The notes under the pieces were generated by a model. The model searched no databases, was not told where the DNA came from, and was given only the letters and a program-made list of their open reading frames with translations. A stretch of 5,651 bases of DNA from PGZG01 sp040235405. GTDB taxonomy: Bacteria; Pseudomonadota; Gammaproteobacteria; Pseudomonadales; Alcanivoracaceae. Made by a program: the position numbers and the translations under genes. This document shows, piece after piece, positions 1 to 5,604 of this stretch (the stretch's first letter is position 1; every line of letters starts with the position of its first letter). The stretch is taken from the NCBI GenBank assembly GCA_040235405.1, contig JBECKT010000164.1:1-5651 (forward strand), in the 5' to 3' direction.

Positions 1-140
1 GTAGTCGGAAAGCTCTGACACCCGGCAAGCAGCACCAACAGCGCAACTACTTGCAGGAGCGGCCGACCGGCCGCGAATCTTTTAACGACGATCGCGGCCG
101 ATCGGCCGCTCCTACGGGGGGTCTGCAATACCATTTTCAT
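1..140 (-). CDS. Lipoprotein N-terminus, probable second M16 peptidase subunit (partial)
   Basis: This gene starts at the ATG whose complement is 140-138 and runs off the left edge, so only 46 codons are visible. The start overlaps the stop of the upstream peptidase gene as ATGA, and AGGAGG (complement of 150-145) stands 4 bases before it, so the two genes are probably translationally coupled. The visible product has a basic n-region of about 27 residues (Lys2, Arg9, Arg10, Arg13, Lys20, Arg21, Arg26), a hydrophobic core at about 28-40 and a lipobox LAGC ending at Cys41. That predicts a lipid-anchored envelope protein. The n-region is unusually long because a REP pair lies inside the coding sequence (residues about 9-30). 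No ATG, GTG or TTG lies between the REP pair and the hydrophobic core, so translation has to cross it. Identity as an M16 partner is inferred only from the family's habit of occurring as adjacent pairs; no catalytic domain is visible. Confidence 0.75.
   Translation of the reverse strand, partial: MKMVLQTPRRSGRSAAIVVKRFAAGRPLLQVVALLVLLAGCQSFPT
53..115. repeat. Inverted pair of REP-like sequences (REPIN-type)
   Basis: Two near-identical units face each other. The left unit at 56-78 has a GGAGC head followed by the stem GCGGCC-GACC-GGCCGC. The right unit at 91-112 is its reverse complement with stem GCGGCC-GATC-GGCCGC, which is a perfect 16-base palindrome. A 12-base spacer (79-90) separates them. 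The units differ by one stem-loop base and a one-base length change in the GCGAAT/GCGAT tail. Paired inverted REPs are known in Pseudomonas and relatives as REPINs, non-autonomous elements moved by RAYT transposases; no RAYT gene is in this window. Such pairs normally sit between genes, but this one is inside the 5' coding part of the gene at 1-140. Confidence 0.85.
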
Positions 141-1456
141 TTCGCCTCCTCCGGCAACACATGCGCCACCGCAAGACGCTCATTCACCAACCACTGCGCC
201 GCCACCCGCCGCACATCCTCGGGCGTCACTTCATTCAGGCGCTCGATAAACTGATCCGACAACCGCCAGTCAACTTCCAGCGTCACCAACTGGCCCAGCT
301 CCATGGCCTGACCAAACAGGGAATCACGGCCATAGATCTGGCTGCTCAACACACTGGCGCGCACCCGGCGCATTTCATCGATGCCCGGCGGGTTCTGGCG
401 CAGCTGATCGAGCTGCTGCTGTACCGCTGTCTCCAGCGCCGCCAACGTCACACCGTTCTTCGGCGTGGCGCTGACGGTAAACAAACCATCGGCGCGGTTG
501 ATGCCGTCGTACCCGGCGCCGGCGCCGGCGGCAATTTCGCTACCGCGAACCAGATTGGTTTCCAACCGCGCGCTCATGCCGCCATCGAACACCGCCGAGA
601 GCATGGTCAGGGCGTAGAAATCCTCCGGATGGGTGGCCAGCGTCGGCACGTTCCAGCTCATATAAAGAGACGGCACCTGCACCGGCAGGCGCAGGGTCAA
701 TCGGCGCTCGCCCGGCGGCGACGCCAGCCGTGGCGCGGGCCGGTCCGGCGCTTTGGCCCGATCCGGAATGCGGCCATAGAACTTCTCCACCAGCGGCTTG
801 ACCTGATCCAGCGTGACATTGCCGGCAATGATCAGGGTGGCGTTGGAAGGCGTGTAGTAACGCTGGTACCAGTCGCGGGCATGGTTGACAGTGAGCTGGT
901 CGAGCTCGGTCGGCCAGCCGATGATCGGGCTGGCATAGCCGCTGCCGGGGCGGGTGATGGCGGCGAATTTTTCCCAGGCCTGGGCACCGGGGTTGTCATC
1001 GGTACGCTGCCGGCGCTCCTCCAGTACCACCTTCAGCTCGCGGGCAAATTCGTCCTCATCGATGATCAGATTGGCCATCCGGTCCGCTTCGATCTCCAGC
1101 ATCAGCGGCAGGCGCGACACCTCGAACTTCTGGAAGTAGGCGGTGTAGTCGTAGGAGGTAAAGGCGTTGTCGGTTCCGCCGAAGCGGCGCACCAGCTTCG
1201 AGAAATCACCGGCGGAGAAATTCTCCGTGCCCTTGAACATCATGTGTTCCAGCACATGGGCGATACCGGTCTGGCCCGGCGCCTCGTCATAGCTGCCGGC
1301 CTTGTACCAGAGCATCTGCACCGCCACCGGCGCACGATGATCCTCGCGCACCAGTACCCGCAGGCCGTTGTCGAGAGTGAAGTCATGGGTCACCGGGGCG
1401 GTAGCGGCCGCCAACGGCCCGGAGACGATAAAAAGCAGCACTGCCAGAAAACGCAT
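137..1456 (-). CDS. Periplasmic M16 family zinc metallopeptidase (pitrilysin-like)
   Basis: The product is a 439-residue secreted zinc peptidase of the M16B type. A signal peptide occupies about residues 1-18 (MRFLAVLLFIVSGPLAAA). The inverted zinc motif HVLEH is at 67-71 (His67 and His71 as zinc ligands, Glu68-70 region holding the catalytic Glu70), and the expected third ligand is Glu146 or Glu147 in the VVLEERRQR stretch. The second M16 half begins at about residue 250 and contains SARLETNLVRG at about 295-305. The length is normal for a single-chain M16B subunit. The Tyr of the usual Arg/Tyr substrate-binding pair is not at its usual place (AA follows GSEI), which fits a catalytic subunit working with a non-catalytic partner, presumably the next gene. 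The start at 1456 is preferred over the ATG at 1468 because GGGGAG lies 4 bases before 1456, while 1468 has no SD and abuts a REP hairpin. Substrate unknown; probably envelope peptide degradation or processing. Confidence 0.92.
   Translation of the reverse strand: MRFLAVLLFIVSGPLAAATAPVTHDFTLDNGLRVLVREDHRAPVAVQMLWYKAGSYDEAPGQTGIAHVLEHMMFKGTENFSAGDFSKLVRRFGGTDNAFTSYDYTAYFQKFEVSRLPLMLEIEADRMANLIIDEDEFARELKVVLEERRQRTDDNPGAQAWEKFAAITRPGSGYASPIIGWPTELDQLTVNHARDWYQRYYTPSNATLIIAGNVTLDQVKPLVEKFYGRIPDRAKAPDRPAPRLASPPGERRLTLRLPVQVPSLYMSWNVPTLATHPEDFYALTMLSAVFDGGMSARLETNLVRGSEIAAGAGAGYDGINRADGLFTVSATPKNGVTLAALETAVQQQLDQLRQNPPGIDEMRRVRASVLSSQIYGRDSLFGQAMELGQLVTLEVDWRLSDQFIERLNEVTPEDVRRVAAQWLVNERLAVAHVLPEEAK
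145..150 (-). promoter_or_regulatory. Shine-Dalgarno AGGAGG for the downstream lipoprotein gene
   Basis: The complement of 150-145 reads AGGAGG, a full anti-SD match, 4 bases before the ATG at 140. It lies within the last codons of the upstream peptidase gene. It decides the start of the truncated gene and supports that gene being real although only its first 46 codons are visible. Confidence 0.8.
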
Positions 1457-1458
1457 AG

Positions 1459-1466
1459 CTCTCCCC
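1459..1466 (-). promoter_or_regulatory. Ribosome binding site that decides the M16 peptidase start
   Basis: The complement of 1466-1459 reads GGGGAGAG, placing a purine-rich SD 4 bases before the ATG at 1456. The in-frame ATG at 1468 overlaps this SD and is preceded only by the REP hairpin. The resulting protein begins MRFLAV, a cleaner signal peptide than the four-residue-longer version beginning MGRA. Confidence 0.65.
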
Positions 1467-1470
1467 ATGC

Positions 1471-1494
1471 AGGAGCGGTCGGTCGACCGCTCCT
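1471..1494. repeat. Compact REP-like palindrome
   Basis: Perfect inverted repeat with 11-base arms, AGGAGCGGTCG at 1471-1481 and CGACCGCTCCT at 1484-1494, around a 2-base centre (GT). The AGGAGCGG head and the flanking CTAC are shared with the REP pair at 53-115, so it belongs to the same family with the internal part shortened. It lies in the divergent region between the M16 gene and ftsY. In the M16 transcript the hairpin would end only 4 bases before the SD. It has no T-run, so it is not a standard intrinsic terminator. Confidence 0.8.
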
Positions 1495-1534
1495 ACGGTG
1501 GTTTTCGGTGGTAGGATAGCGGACTTTCAAATCT

Positions 1535-1560
1535 GCCCCGCGCGCCGCCGGCGGGGCGCG
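1535..1560. other. GC-rich hairpin in the ftsY leader
   Basis: Within the 125-base divergent region, GCCCCGC (1535-1541) pairs with GCGGGGC (1551-1557); an alternative pairing is CGCGCC (1541-1546) with GGCGCG (1555-1560). The structure ends 21 bases before the ftsY start. No T-tract follows, so a terminator is unlikely. The rest of the divergent region shows no clear sigma70 -35/-10 pair on either strand, so the promoters of the M16 gene and of ftsY cannot be placed. Confidence 0.45.
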
Positions 1561-1581
1561 AAACCGGAAATGTGACTGATC

Positions 1582-2550
1582 ATGACAGACGAAGTTTCCC
1601 ACGACGAGTCCGCCGCTCAGAAAGAGTCCTTCTGGAAGCGGATGAAGGAAGGCCTGAGCAAGACTAACAAGGTGCTCGGCCAGGGTCTCGCCGACCTGCT
1701 GGTGGGCCGCAAGGAAATCGATGACGAGCTGTTCGAGGACATCGAAACCCAGCTGCTCTCCGCCGATATCGGCGTCGAGGCCACCGATGTGATCATCCAG
1801 GCGCTGACCGACAAGGTTGGCCGCGAAGAGCTGATGCATGCCGATGCCCTGTATGACGCCCTCAAGGACGAGCTGCGCAAACTGCTGGTACCGGTGGACA
1901 AACCGCTGGTGATCGACCGCGGCAAGAAGCCCTATGTGATCCTGATGGTCGGCGTAAATGGCGTTGGCAAGACCACCACCATCGGCAAGTTGGCGCGCCG
2001 TTTCCACAACGATGGCCTGTCGGTGATGCTGGCCGCCGGCGACACCTTCCGCGCCGCCGCAGTGGAGCAGCTGCAGGTGTGGGGCGAACGCAACCATATT
2101 CCGGTAATCGCCCAGCAAAGCGGCGCCGATTCCGCCTCGGTGATTTTTGACGGTGTGCAGGCCGCCATGGCCCGCGGCGTTGATGTGCTGATCGCCGACA
2201 CCGCCGGCCGTCTGCACACCAAATCGAACCTGATGGAAGAGCTGTCCAAAGTGGTGCGGGTGATGAAGAAGCTGATCCCGGACGCGCCGCACGAAGTGCT
2301 GCTGGTGCTGGACGCCGGCACCGGCCAGAACGCCATCAATCAGGCCCGCGAATTCCGGAATGCGGTCGGCGTCACAGGCCTGGCCCTGACCAAACTCGAC
2401 GGCACGGCAAAAGGCGGGGTACTGTTTGCCTTGGCAAAAACCATTGGCCTGCCGATCCGCTTTATCGGTGTCGGCGAAAAGCTGGAAGACCTGCGGCCGT
2501 TCGAGGCAGAACAATTTGTCCAGGCCCTGTTCGAGGATGTGAAAGGGTGA
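1582..2550 (+). CDS. ftsY: Signal recognition particle receptor FtsY
   Basis: FtsY is the membrane-associated SRP receptor GTPase; it binds the Ffh-4.5S RNA-ribosome complex and delivers nascent inner-membrane proteins to SecYEG. The 322-residue product has a short acidic N-terminus (about 1-15), then the NG core. The N-domain starts around FWKRMKEGLSKT (17-28), a conserved lipid-binding amphipathic region. G-domain motifs are all present: P-loop GVNGVGKTT at 124-132, DTFRAAA at 154-160, DTAGR at 206-210, DAGTGQN at 244-250, TKLDG at 270-274 and DLRPF at 303-307. The long acidic A-domain of Escherichia coli FtsY is missing, as in many other bacteria. The SD is weak (GGA at 1566-1568, 13 bases from the ATG), but no better in-frame upstream start is seen. 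The stop overlaps the ftsE start by 4 bases. Confidence 0.97.
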   Translation: MTDEVSHDESAAQKESFWKRMKEGLSKTNKVLGQGLADLLVGRKEIDDELFEDIETQLLSADIGVEATDVIIQALTDKVGREELMHADALYDALKDELRKLLVPVDKPLVIDRGKKPYVILMVGVNGVGKTTTIGKLARRFHNDGLSVMLAAGDTFRAAAVEQLQVWGERNHIPVIAQQSGADSASVIFDGVQAAMARGVDVLIADTAGRLHTKSNLMEELSKVVRVMKKLIPDAPHEVLLVLDAGTGQNAINQAREFRNAVGVTGLALTKLDGTAKGGVLFALAKTIGLPIRFIGVGEKLEDLRPFEAEQFVQALFEDVKG

Positions 2551-3227
2551 TTCATTTCGACAACGTCAGCAAACGCTACGCCAACGGCAAGGAGGCGCTG
2601 AGCAATGTCTCATTCCGTCTGCCGCCCGGTGAGCTGACGTTTCTTACCGGCCACTCCGGCGCCGGCAAATCGACCCTGCTGAAACTGCTGATGATGATCG
2701 AGCGGCCAAGTAGCGGCGACATCATGGTCGAAGGTGAAAATATCAATCACCTCGGCACCCGCGATATTCCGTGGCTGCGCCGCAAGATCGGCATGGTGCA
2801 CCAGAGTCACCACCTGCTGTTTGATCGCACCGTTTACGACAACGTCGCCCTGCCGCTGATTATTGCCGGCTATAAACCGGCGGATATCGGCAAGCGGGTG
2901 CGCGCGGCACTGGACAAGGTTGGTTTGCTCGACAAGGAACGGCTTAATCCGATTACCCTGTCCGGCGGTGAGCAACAACGGGTCGGCATCGCCCGCGCCG
3001 TGGTCAACAAACCGCCACTGCTGCTCGCCGACGAACCGACCGGCAACCTTGATCCGGAGCTGTCCGCCGAGATCATGGATCTGTTCGAGGAATTCGCCAG
3101 CGTTGGCGTCTCGGTGATTGTCGCCACCCACGACCTGTCGCTGATTGCCCGCTACAACCACCGTCTGCTGACACTGCGCGAAGGCGAGCTGATCGCCGAC
3201 CGCGAGGAGGACGGCGATGGCGCGTAA
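2547..3227 (+). CDS. ftsE: Cell division ATP-binding protein FtsE
   Basis: FtsE is the cytoplasmic ATPase of the FtsEX complex, which drives FtsX to activate septal peptidoglycan hydrolases through periplasmic EnvC-type factors or amidases. The 226-residue product has every ABC ATPase motif: Walker A GHSGAGKST at 35-43, Q-loop Gln86, signature LSGGEQQR at 138-145, Walker B LLLADEP at 158-164 with catalytic Glu163, D-loop NLD at 167-169 and H-loop His195. RTVYDNV at 94-100 is typical of FtsE. It starts with GTG inside the ftsY stop (GTGA, 2547-2550), with GAGG at 2533-2536, so translation is probably coupled to ftsY. The residue before the Q-loop Gln is His85, where E. coli FtsE has Phe. The 3' end overlaps ftsX by 11 bases. 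Confidence 0.97.
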   Translation: MIHFDNVSKRYANGKEALSNVSFRLPPGELTFLTGHSGAGKSTLLKLLMMIERPSSGDIMVEGENINHLGTRDIPWLRRKIGMVHQSHHLLFDRTVYDNVALPLIIAGYKPADIGKRVRAALDKVGLLDKERLNPITLSGGEQQRVGIARAVVNKPPLLLADEPTGNLDPELSAEIMDLFEEFASVGVSVIVATHDLSLIARYNHRLLTLREGELIADREEDGDGA

Positions 3228-4227
3228 TGCTACCCCGATGAAGCCGAAACCGCCGAAGCCGGTAAAACGTCCGGCTGGCGCCCGCGTCGCCAACACCACC
3301 TTGCGCGACCGTTTTGACGCCTGGCGCTTGCATCATCGTGATTCCGCCGTTGATGCAATTCGGCGCATGCGTCAGACCATGGTCAGCACCGTGATGACCG
3401 TGCTGGTGATCGCCATTGCGCTGGCCCTGCCCGCCGGCCTGTCCGTATTGCTGGGAAACGTGCGCTCGCTGACCGAAAACTGGGACGGTAACGTGCATCT
3501 GTCCGTATTTCTGAAAGACGACGTGACCGAAGCCAGCCAGCGCCGCATTGCCGGCGAATGGCAACAACGCGACGACATCGAACGCGTCGAAGTGGTGACC
3601 CGCGAACAGGCACTGGAAGAATACAAGACGCTGTCCGGATTTGGTGATGTGCTTGATGCACTGCCGGACAACCCGCTGCCACCGCTGATTATTGTCTACC
3701 CGGCAAGCAGCGATGCGGACGAACTGACCCAGCTGAAAGTCTCGCTGGGCGATCAACCGAATGTCGATCAGGCCGTGCTCGATATCGAATGGGTGCGCCG
3801 CCTGCATGCCATGCTTGCTGTTGGCGAGCGAGTGGTGTCGGCGTTGATGCTGGCACTGGCACTGGCAGTCATTCTGGTGGTGGTAAATTCCATTCGCCTG
3901 GCCATCGAAAGCCGCCGCGAGGAAATCGTGGTGGTGAAAATCGTTGGCGGCACCGACGGCTTTGTCCGCCGGCCGTTTCTTTATACCGGCTTCTGGTTCG
4001 GCCTGTTCGGCGGCCTTGCTGCGGTCATTCTGGTGCAGTCCACCCTGCTGTGGCTGTCCGGGCCGGTGAACCGGTTAAGCGCGCTGTATAACAGCGAGTT
4101 CAGTTTGACCGGGCTGGGCTGGGAAACCTTGCTGACCTTGCCGGTATTTGCCGGCGTGCTCGGGTTGATGGGCGCATGGCTCGCGGTGTCGCGGCATTTG
4201 AAGGATATTGAGCCGCAGGCGTTTTGA
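3217..4227 (+). CDS. ftsX: Cell division membrane protein FtsX
   Basis: FtsX is the inner-membrane subunit of FtsEX; its large periplasmic loop contacts the activator of cell-wall amidases at the septum. The 336-residue product has a Pro/Lys-rich cytoplasmic tail (about 1-25), then TM1 at about 56-80, a periplasmic domain at about 81-202, and three more membrane segments at about 203-227, 255-282 and 303-325. This is the four-helix FtsX/MacB-type topology. The cytoplasmic loop after TM2 carries SRREEIVVVKIVGG (232-245), a conserved FtsX feature that contacts FtsE. The start at 3217 is fixed by GAGGAGG at 3204-3210, 6 bases upstream and inside ftsE. Only weak stems precede the T-rich stretch at 4222-4233, so no convincing terminator is called after the gene. 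In most gammaproteobacteria rpoH comes next; here it does not. Confidence 0.96.
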   Translation: MARNATPMKPKPPKPVKRPAGARVANTTLRDRFDAWRLHHRDSAVDAIRRMRQTMVSTVMTVLVIAIALALPAGLSVLLGNVRSLTENWDGNVHLSVFLKDDVTEASQRRIAGEWQQRDDIERVEVVTREQALEEYKTLSGFGDVLDALPDNPLPPLIIVYPASSDADELTQLKVSLGDQPNVDQAVLDIEWVRRLHAMLAVGERVVSALMLALALAVILVVVNSIRLAIESRREEIVVVKIVGGTDGFVRRPFLYTGFWFGLFGGLAAVILVQSTLLWLSGPVNRLSALYNSEFSLTGLGWETLLTLPVFAGVLGLMGAWLAVSRHLKDIEPQAF

Positions 4228-4268
4228 TTTTTTACTCTTCGCTAAGCGGAAAATGTCACTAAGGTATG

Positions 4269-4299
4269 TTGACGCCATGTATAGAAGCGATGGCATATC
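4269..4299 (+). promoter_or_regulatory. Weak candidate promoter for the two-gene cargo unit
   Basis: TTGACG at 4269-4274 matches five of six -35 bases. The only A/T-rich hexamer at a workable distance is CATATC (4294-4299, 19-base spacing), preceded by TGG as a possible extended -10; its match to the consensus is poor. An inverted repeat GCCAT (4274-4278) / ATGGC (4290-4294) lies between and partly over these elements and could be an operator. The rest of the 119-base gap after ftsX shows no other candidate I would defend. Confidence 0.25.
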
Positions 4300-4346
4300 T
4301 GAAGGGCCTTGAGTGGTCGTTCGCAACTTAAGCACATGGAGGCTTT

Positions 4347-4598
4347 ATGACTATTAGGGATATAATCGCATCCGCGGGCCGCAATCTTCATACAATCATA
4401 ATCACCGCCAGAGAGGCGGATGGATCCATCGAAACTAGAGAAGCCGAACCTTACAGCTATCGAGTCACGGGAGGAACGGAGAAGTTTTTCTGCTTTGATA
4501 TCGCCAAAGGCGAGATCAGGAATTTTCTGGTCTCCAACATTATCTCCGTGGAAGAAACAGGAAACTCATTTGAGCCTAGGTGGCCGATTGAGGTCTAG
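4347..4598 (+). CDS. Small stand-alone WYL-like domain protein
   Basis: This 83-residue protein resembles the beta-rich core of a WYL domain without the winged-helix part that usually precedes it. The family pattern (EPYxLxY, then WYL, then a Dxx-G-x-R-F-x-x-x-x-I run ending in PF) is visible as EPYSYR at 34-39, KFFCFD at 46-51 in place of the WYL core, GEIRNFLVSNI at 55-65 and FEPRWP at 75-80. WYL domains are known as ligand- or nucleic-acid-sensing modules in bacterial transcription factors and in regulators of phage defence. With no DNA-binding domain here, a role as sensor or partner of the downstream nucleotidase is inference. The start is supported by TGGAGG at 4337-4342, 4 bases before the ATG. 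There is no signal peptide or membrane segment, so it should be cytoplasmic. It is 43 bases from the next gene, probably co-transcribed. The domain call rests on motif resemblance only. Confidence 0.7.
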   Translation: MTIRDIIASAGRNLHTIIITAREADGSIETREAEPYSYRVTGGTEKFFCFDIAKGEIRNFLVSNIISVEETGNSFEPRWPIEV

Positions 4599-4610
4599 CC
4601 TTTGAGAGCA

Positions 4611-4633
4611 TTTCTATCTGTAACGCATAGAGG
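4611..4633 (+). promoter_or_regulatory. Short inverted repeat overlapping the nucleotidase ribosome binding site
   Basis: TCTAT (4613-4617) and ATAGA (4627-4631) can pair around 9 bases, and two G-U pairs could extend the stem over 4611-4612 and 4632-4633. The 3' arm includes the SD GAGG (4630-4633) of the nucleotidase gene, 8 bases before its ATG. The stem is A/U-rich and short, so any masking of the SD would be weak. Confidence 0.25.
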
Positions 4634-4641
4634 CATTAGCC

Positions 4642-5604
4642 ATGCCAGTTGATCTCTCGGATACTCTTGTTGTTGGCATCACTGCCACTGCTCTATTTGA
4701 CCTAAGCGAAGCGGATTCCGTGTTTCGATCAAAATATGCTGAAGATAAAGATACCGCCATCCAGCAGTATCGTGAGTACATGCTTAAGAGAGAAAACGAT
4801 ATGCTGGAAGACGGAACCGGCATCCCTCTTGTAAAAGCACTACTAGATCTGAACAGATATCAACCAGAAGGGGAGCCTCCTTTAATAGAAGTTGTGGTCA
4901 TGTCCCGAAATAGCCCAGAGACTGGAGTTAGAGTATTCCAGAATATTAGGGAGAGACGAATGGCTATTTCCAGGCACGCATTTACCGGTGGAGAATCTGT
5001 TGTCGACTATCTTGATGCATATGATGTGGACTTGTTTTTAACCACCAACATTGAAGATGCGCAGAAAGTTATCGACGGAAAGGTTTGTGCCGCGGCAATA
5101 GTTAAAACACCGCCAGTAAGTATTTCCGATATACCAAGCGGTCAAGTACGAATTGCATTCGATGGAGATGCCGTCCTTTTTGACGACAGCAGTGAAATTG
5201 TCTACAAAGCAGAGGGGCTAGGTGGATTTCATCAGAACGAGGACCAAAACCAAGACATTCCAATACCCGAGGGCCCCTATGCTACGCTGCTAAAAAAGCT
5301 CTCTCGATTGCAGGACAGGCTTCCCTTCAGCGTTGAGTTTTCACCTGTTCGGATAGCAATTGTTACCGCACGGAATGCCCCTGCGGAAATGCGGGTTATT
5401 AAAACTCTACGCCATTGGGGCGTTTATGTTGACGAAGTTTTCTTCCTCGGAGGGCTAGAGAAATCGAAGGTCCTTAGGGCTTTTAAGCCACACATTTTCT
5501 TTGACGACCAAGATTTACACCTTGAGGAAGCATCAAAATATGTTCCCTCAGGGAAAGTTCCTTATACAAGCACATCTCCTCTAAACAAAAGCGATCCAAA
5601 GTAA
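4642..5604 (+). CDS. Cytosolic 5'-nucleotidase, cN-I (NT5C1) family
   Basis: This family removes the 5' phosphate from nucleoside monophosphates; the animal members act on AMP and on deoxynucleotides. The 320-residue product shows the family's landmarks in order: ALFDLSEADSVF at 17-28, SRNSPETG at 88-95, FTGG at 114-117 and DVDLFLTTN at 128-136. The HAD-like catalytic part follows: FDGDAVLF at 173-180 with nucleophile Asp174 and acid/base Asp176, VTAR at 241-244 with Thr242, a Lys in GLEKSK (274 or 276), and FFDDQ at 286-290 with the metal-binding Asp288/Asp289. All expected catalytic residues are present, so it should be active. There is no signal peptide or membrane segment. The SD GAGG at 4630-4633 supports the start. 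It follows the WYL-like gene by 43 bases on the same strand. Codon use (AGA, AGG, ATA) marks it as foreign beside ftsYEX. The exact substrate cannot be read from the sequence. The 47 bases after the stop hold nothing I can name. Confidence 0.9.
   Translation: MPVDLSDTLVVGITATALFDLSEADSVFRSKYAEDKDTAIQQYREYMLKRENDMLEDGTGIPLVKALLDLNRYQPEGEPPLIEVVVMSRNSPETGVRVFQNIRERRMAISRHAFTGGESVVDYLDAYDVDLFLTTNIEDAQKVIDGKVCAAAIVKTPPVSISDIPSGQVRIAFDGDAVLFDDSSEIVYKAEGLGGFHQNEDQNQDIPIPEGPYATLLKKLSRLQDRLPFSVEFSPVRIAIVTARNAPAEMRVIKTLRHWGVYVDEVFFLGGLEKSKVLRAFKPHIFFDDQDLHLEEASKYVPSGKVPYTSTSPLNKSDPK

Noticed and set aside
99..140. Twin-arginine (Tat) signal in the truncated lipoprotein, from the pair Arg9-Arg10
   Set aside because: The surrounding residues (TPRRSGRSA) do not match the Tat consensus and are encoded by the REP element; the hydrophobic core and LAGC lipobox fit a Sec lipoprotein signal.
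51..254. 67-codon plus-strand open frame across the REP pair
   Set aside because: It runs antisense to both M16 genes, has no SD and reads through palindromes.
1471..1494. Intrinsic terminator
   Set aside because: The stem is strong but has no T-run on either strand, lies upstream of both divergent genes and matches the REP family.
161..1519. Long plus-strand open frame of 452 codons opposite the M16 peptidase
   Set aside because: It is antisense to a gene with a clear signal peptide, HxxEH motif and SD. The translation is His/Arg/Gln-rich without recognisable domains, as expected for an antisense frame in GC-rich DNA.
1390..2514. Long minus-strand open frame of 374 codons opposite ftsY
   Set aside because: It is antisense to ftsY, whose GTPase motifs are complete, and it runs across the divergent region and REP palindrome. 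The His/Gln/Gly-rich composition indicates a shadow frame.
2610..3807. Minus-strand open frames opposite ftsE and ftsX
   Set aside because: Their translations show no domain features and they oppose well-supported genes; they arise from third-position G/C bias.
4211..4233. Rho-independent terminator after ftsX
   Set aside because: There is a T-rich stretch, but the preceding GC stem is only about 3 pairs, and CGCT-A-AGCG at 4240-4248 has a one-base loop and no following T-run.
4321..4346. Integron attC-like site before the cargo genes
   Set aside because: AACTTAAG resembles part of a core site, but no matching partner core site or imperfect palindrome spans the region and no integrase is present.
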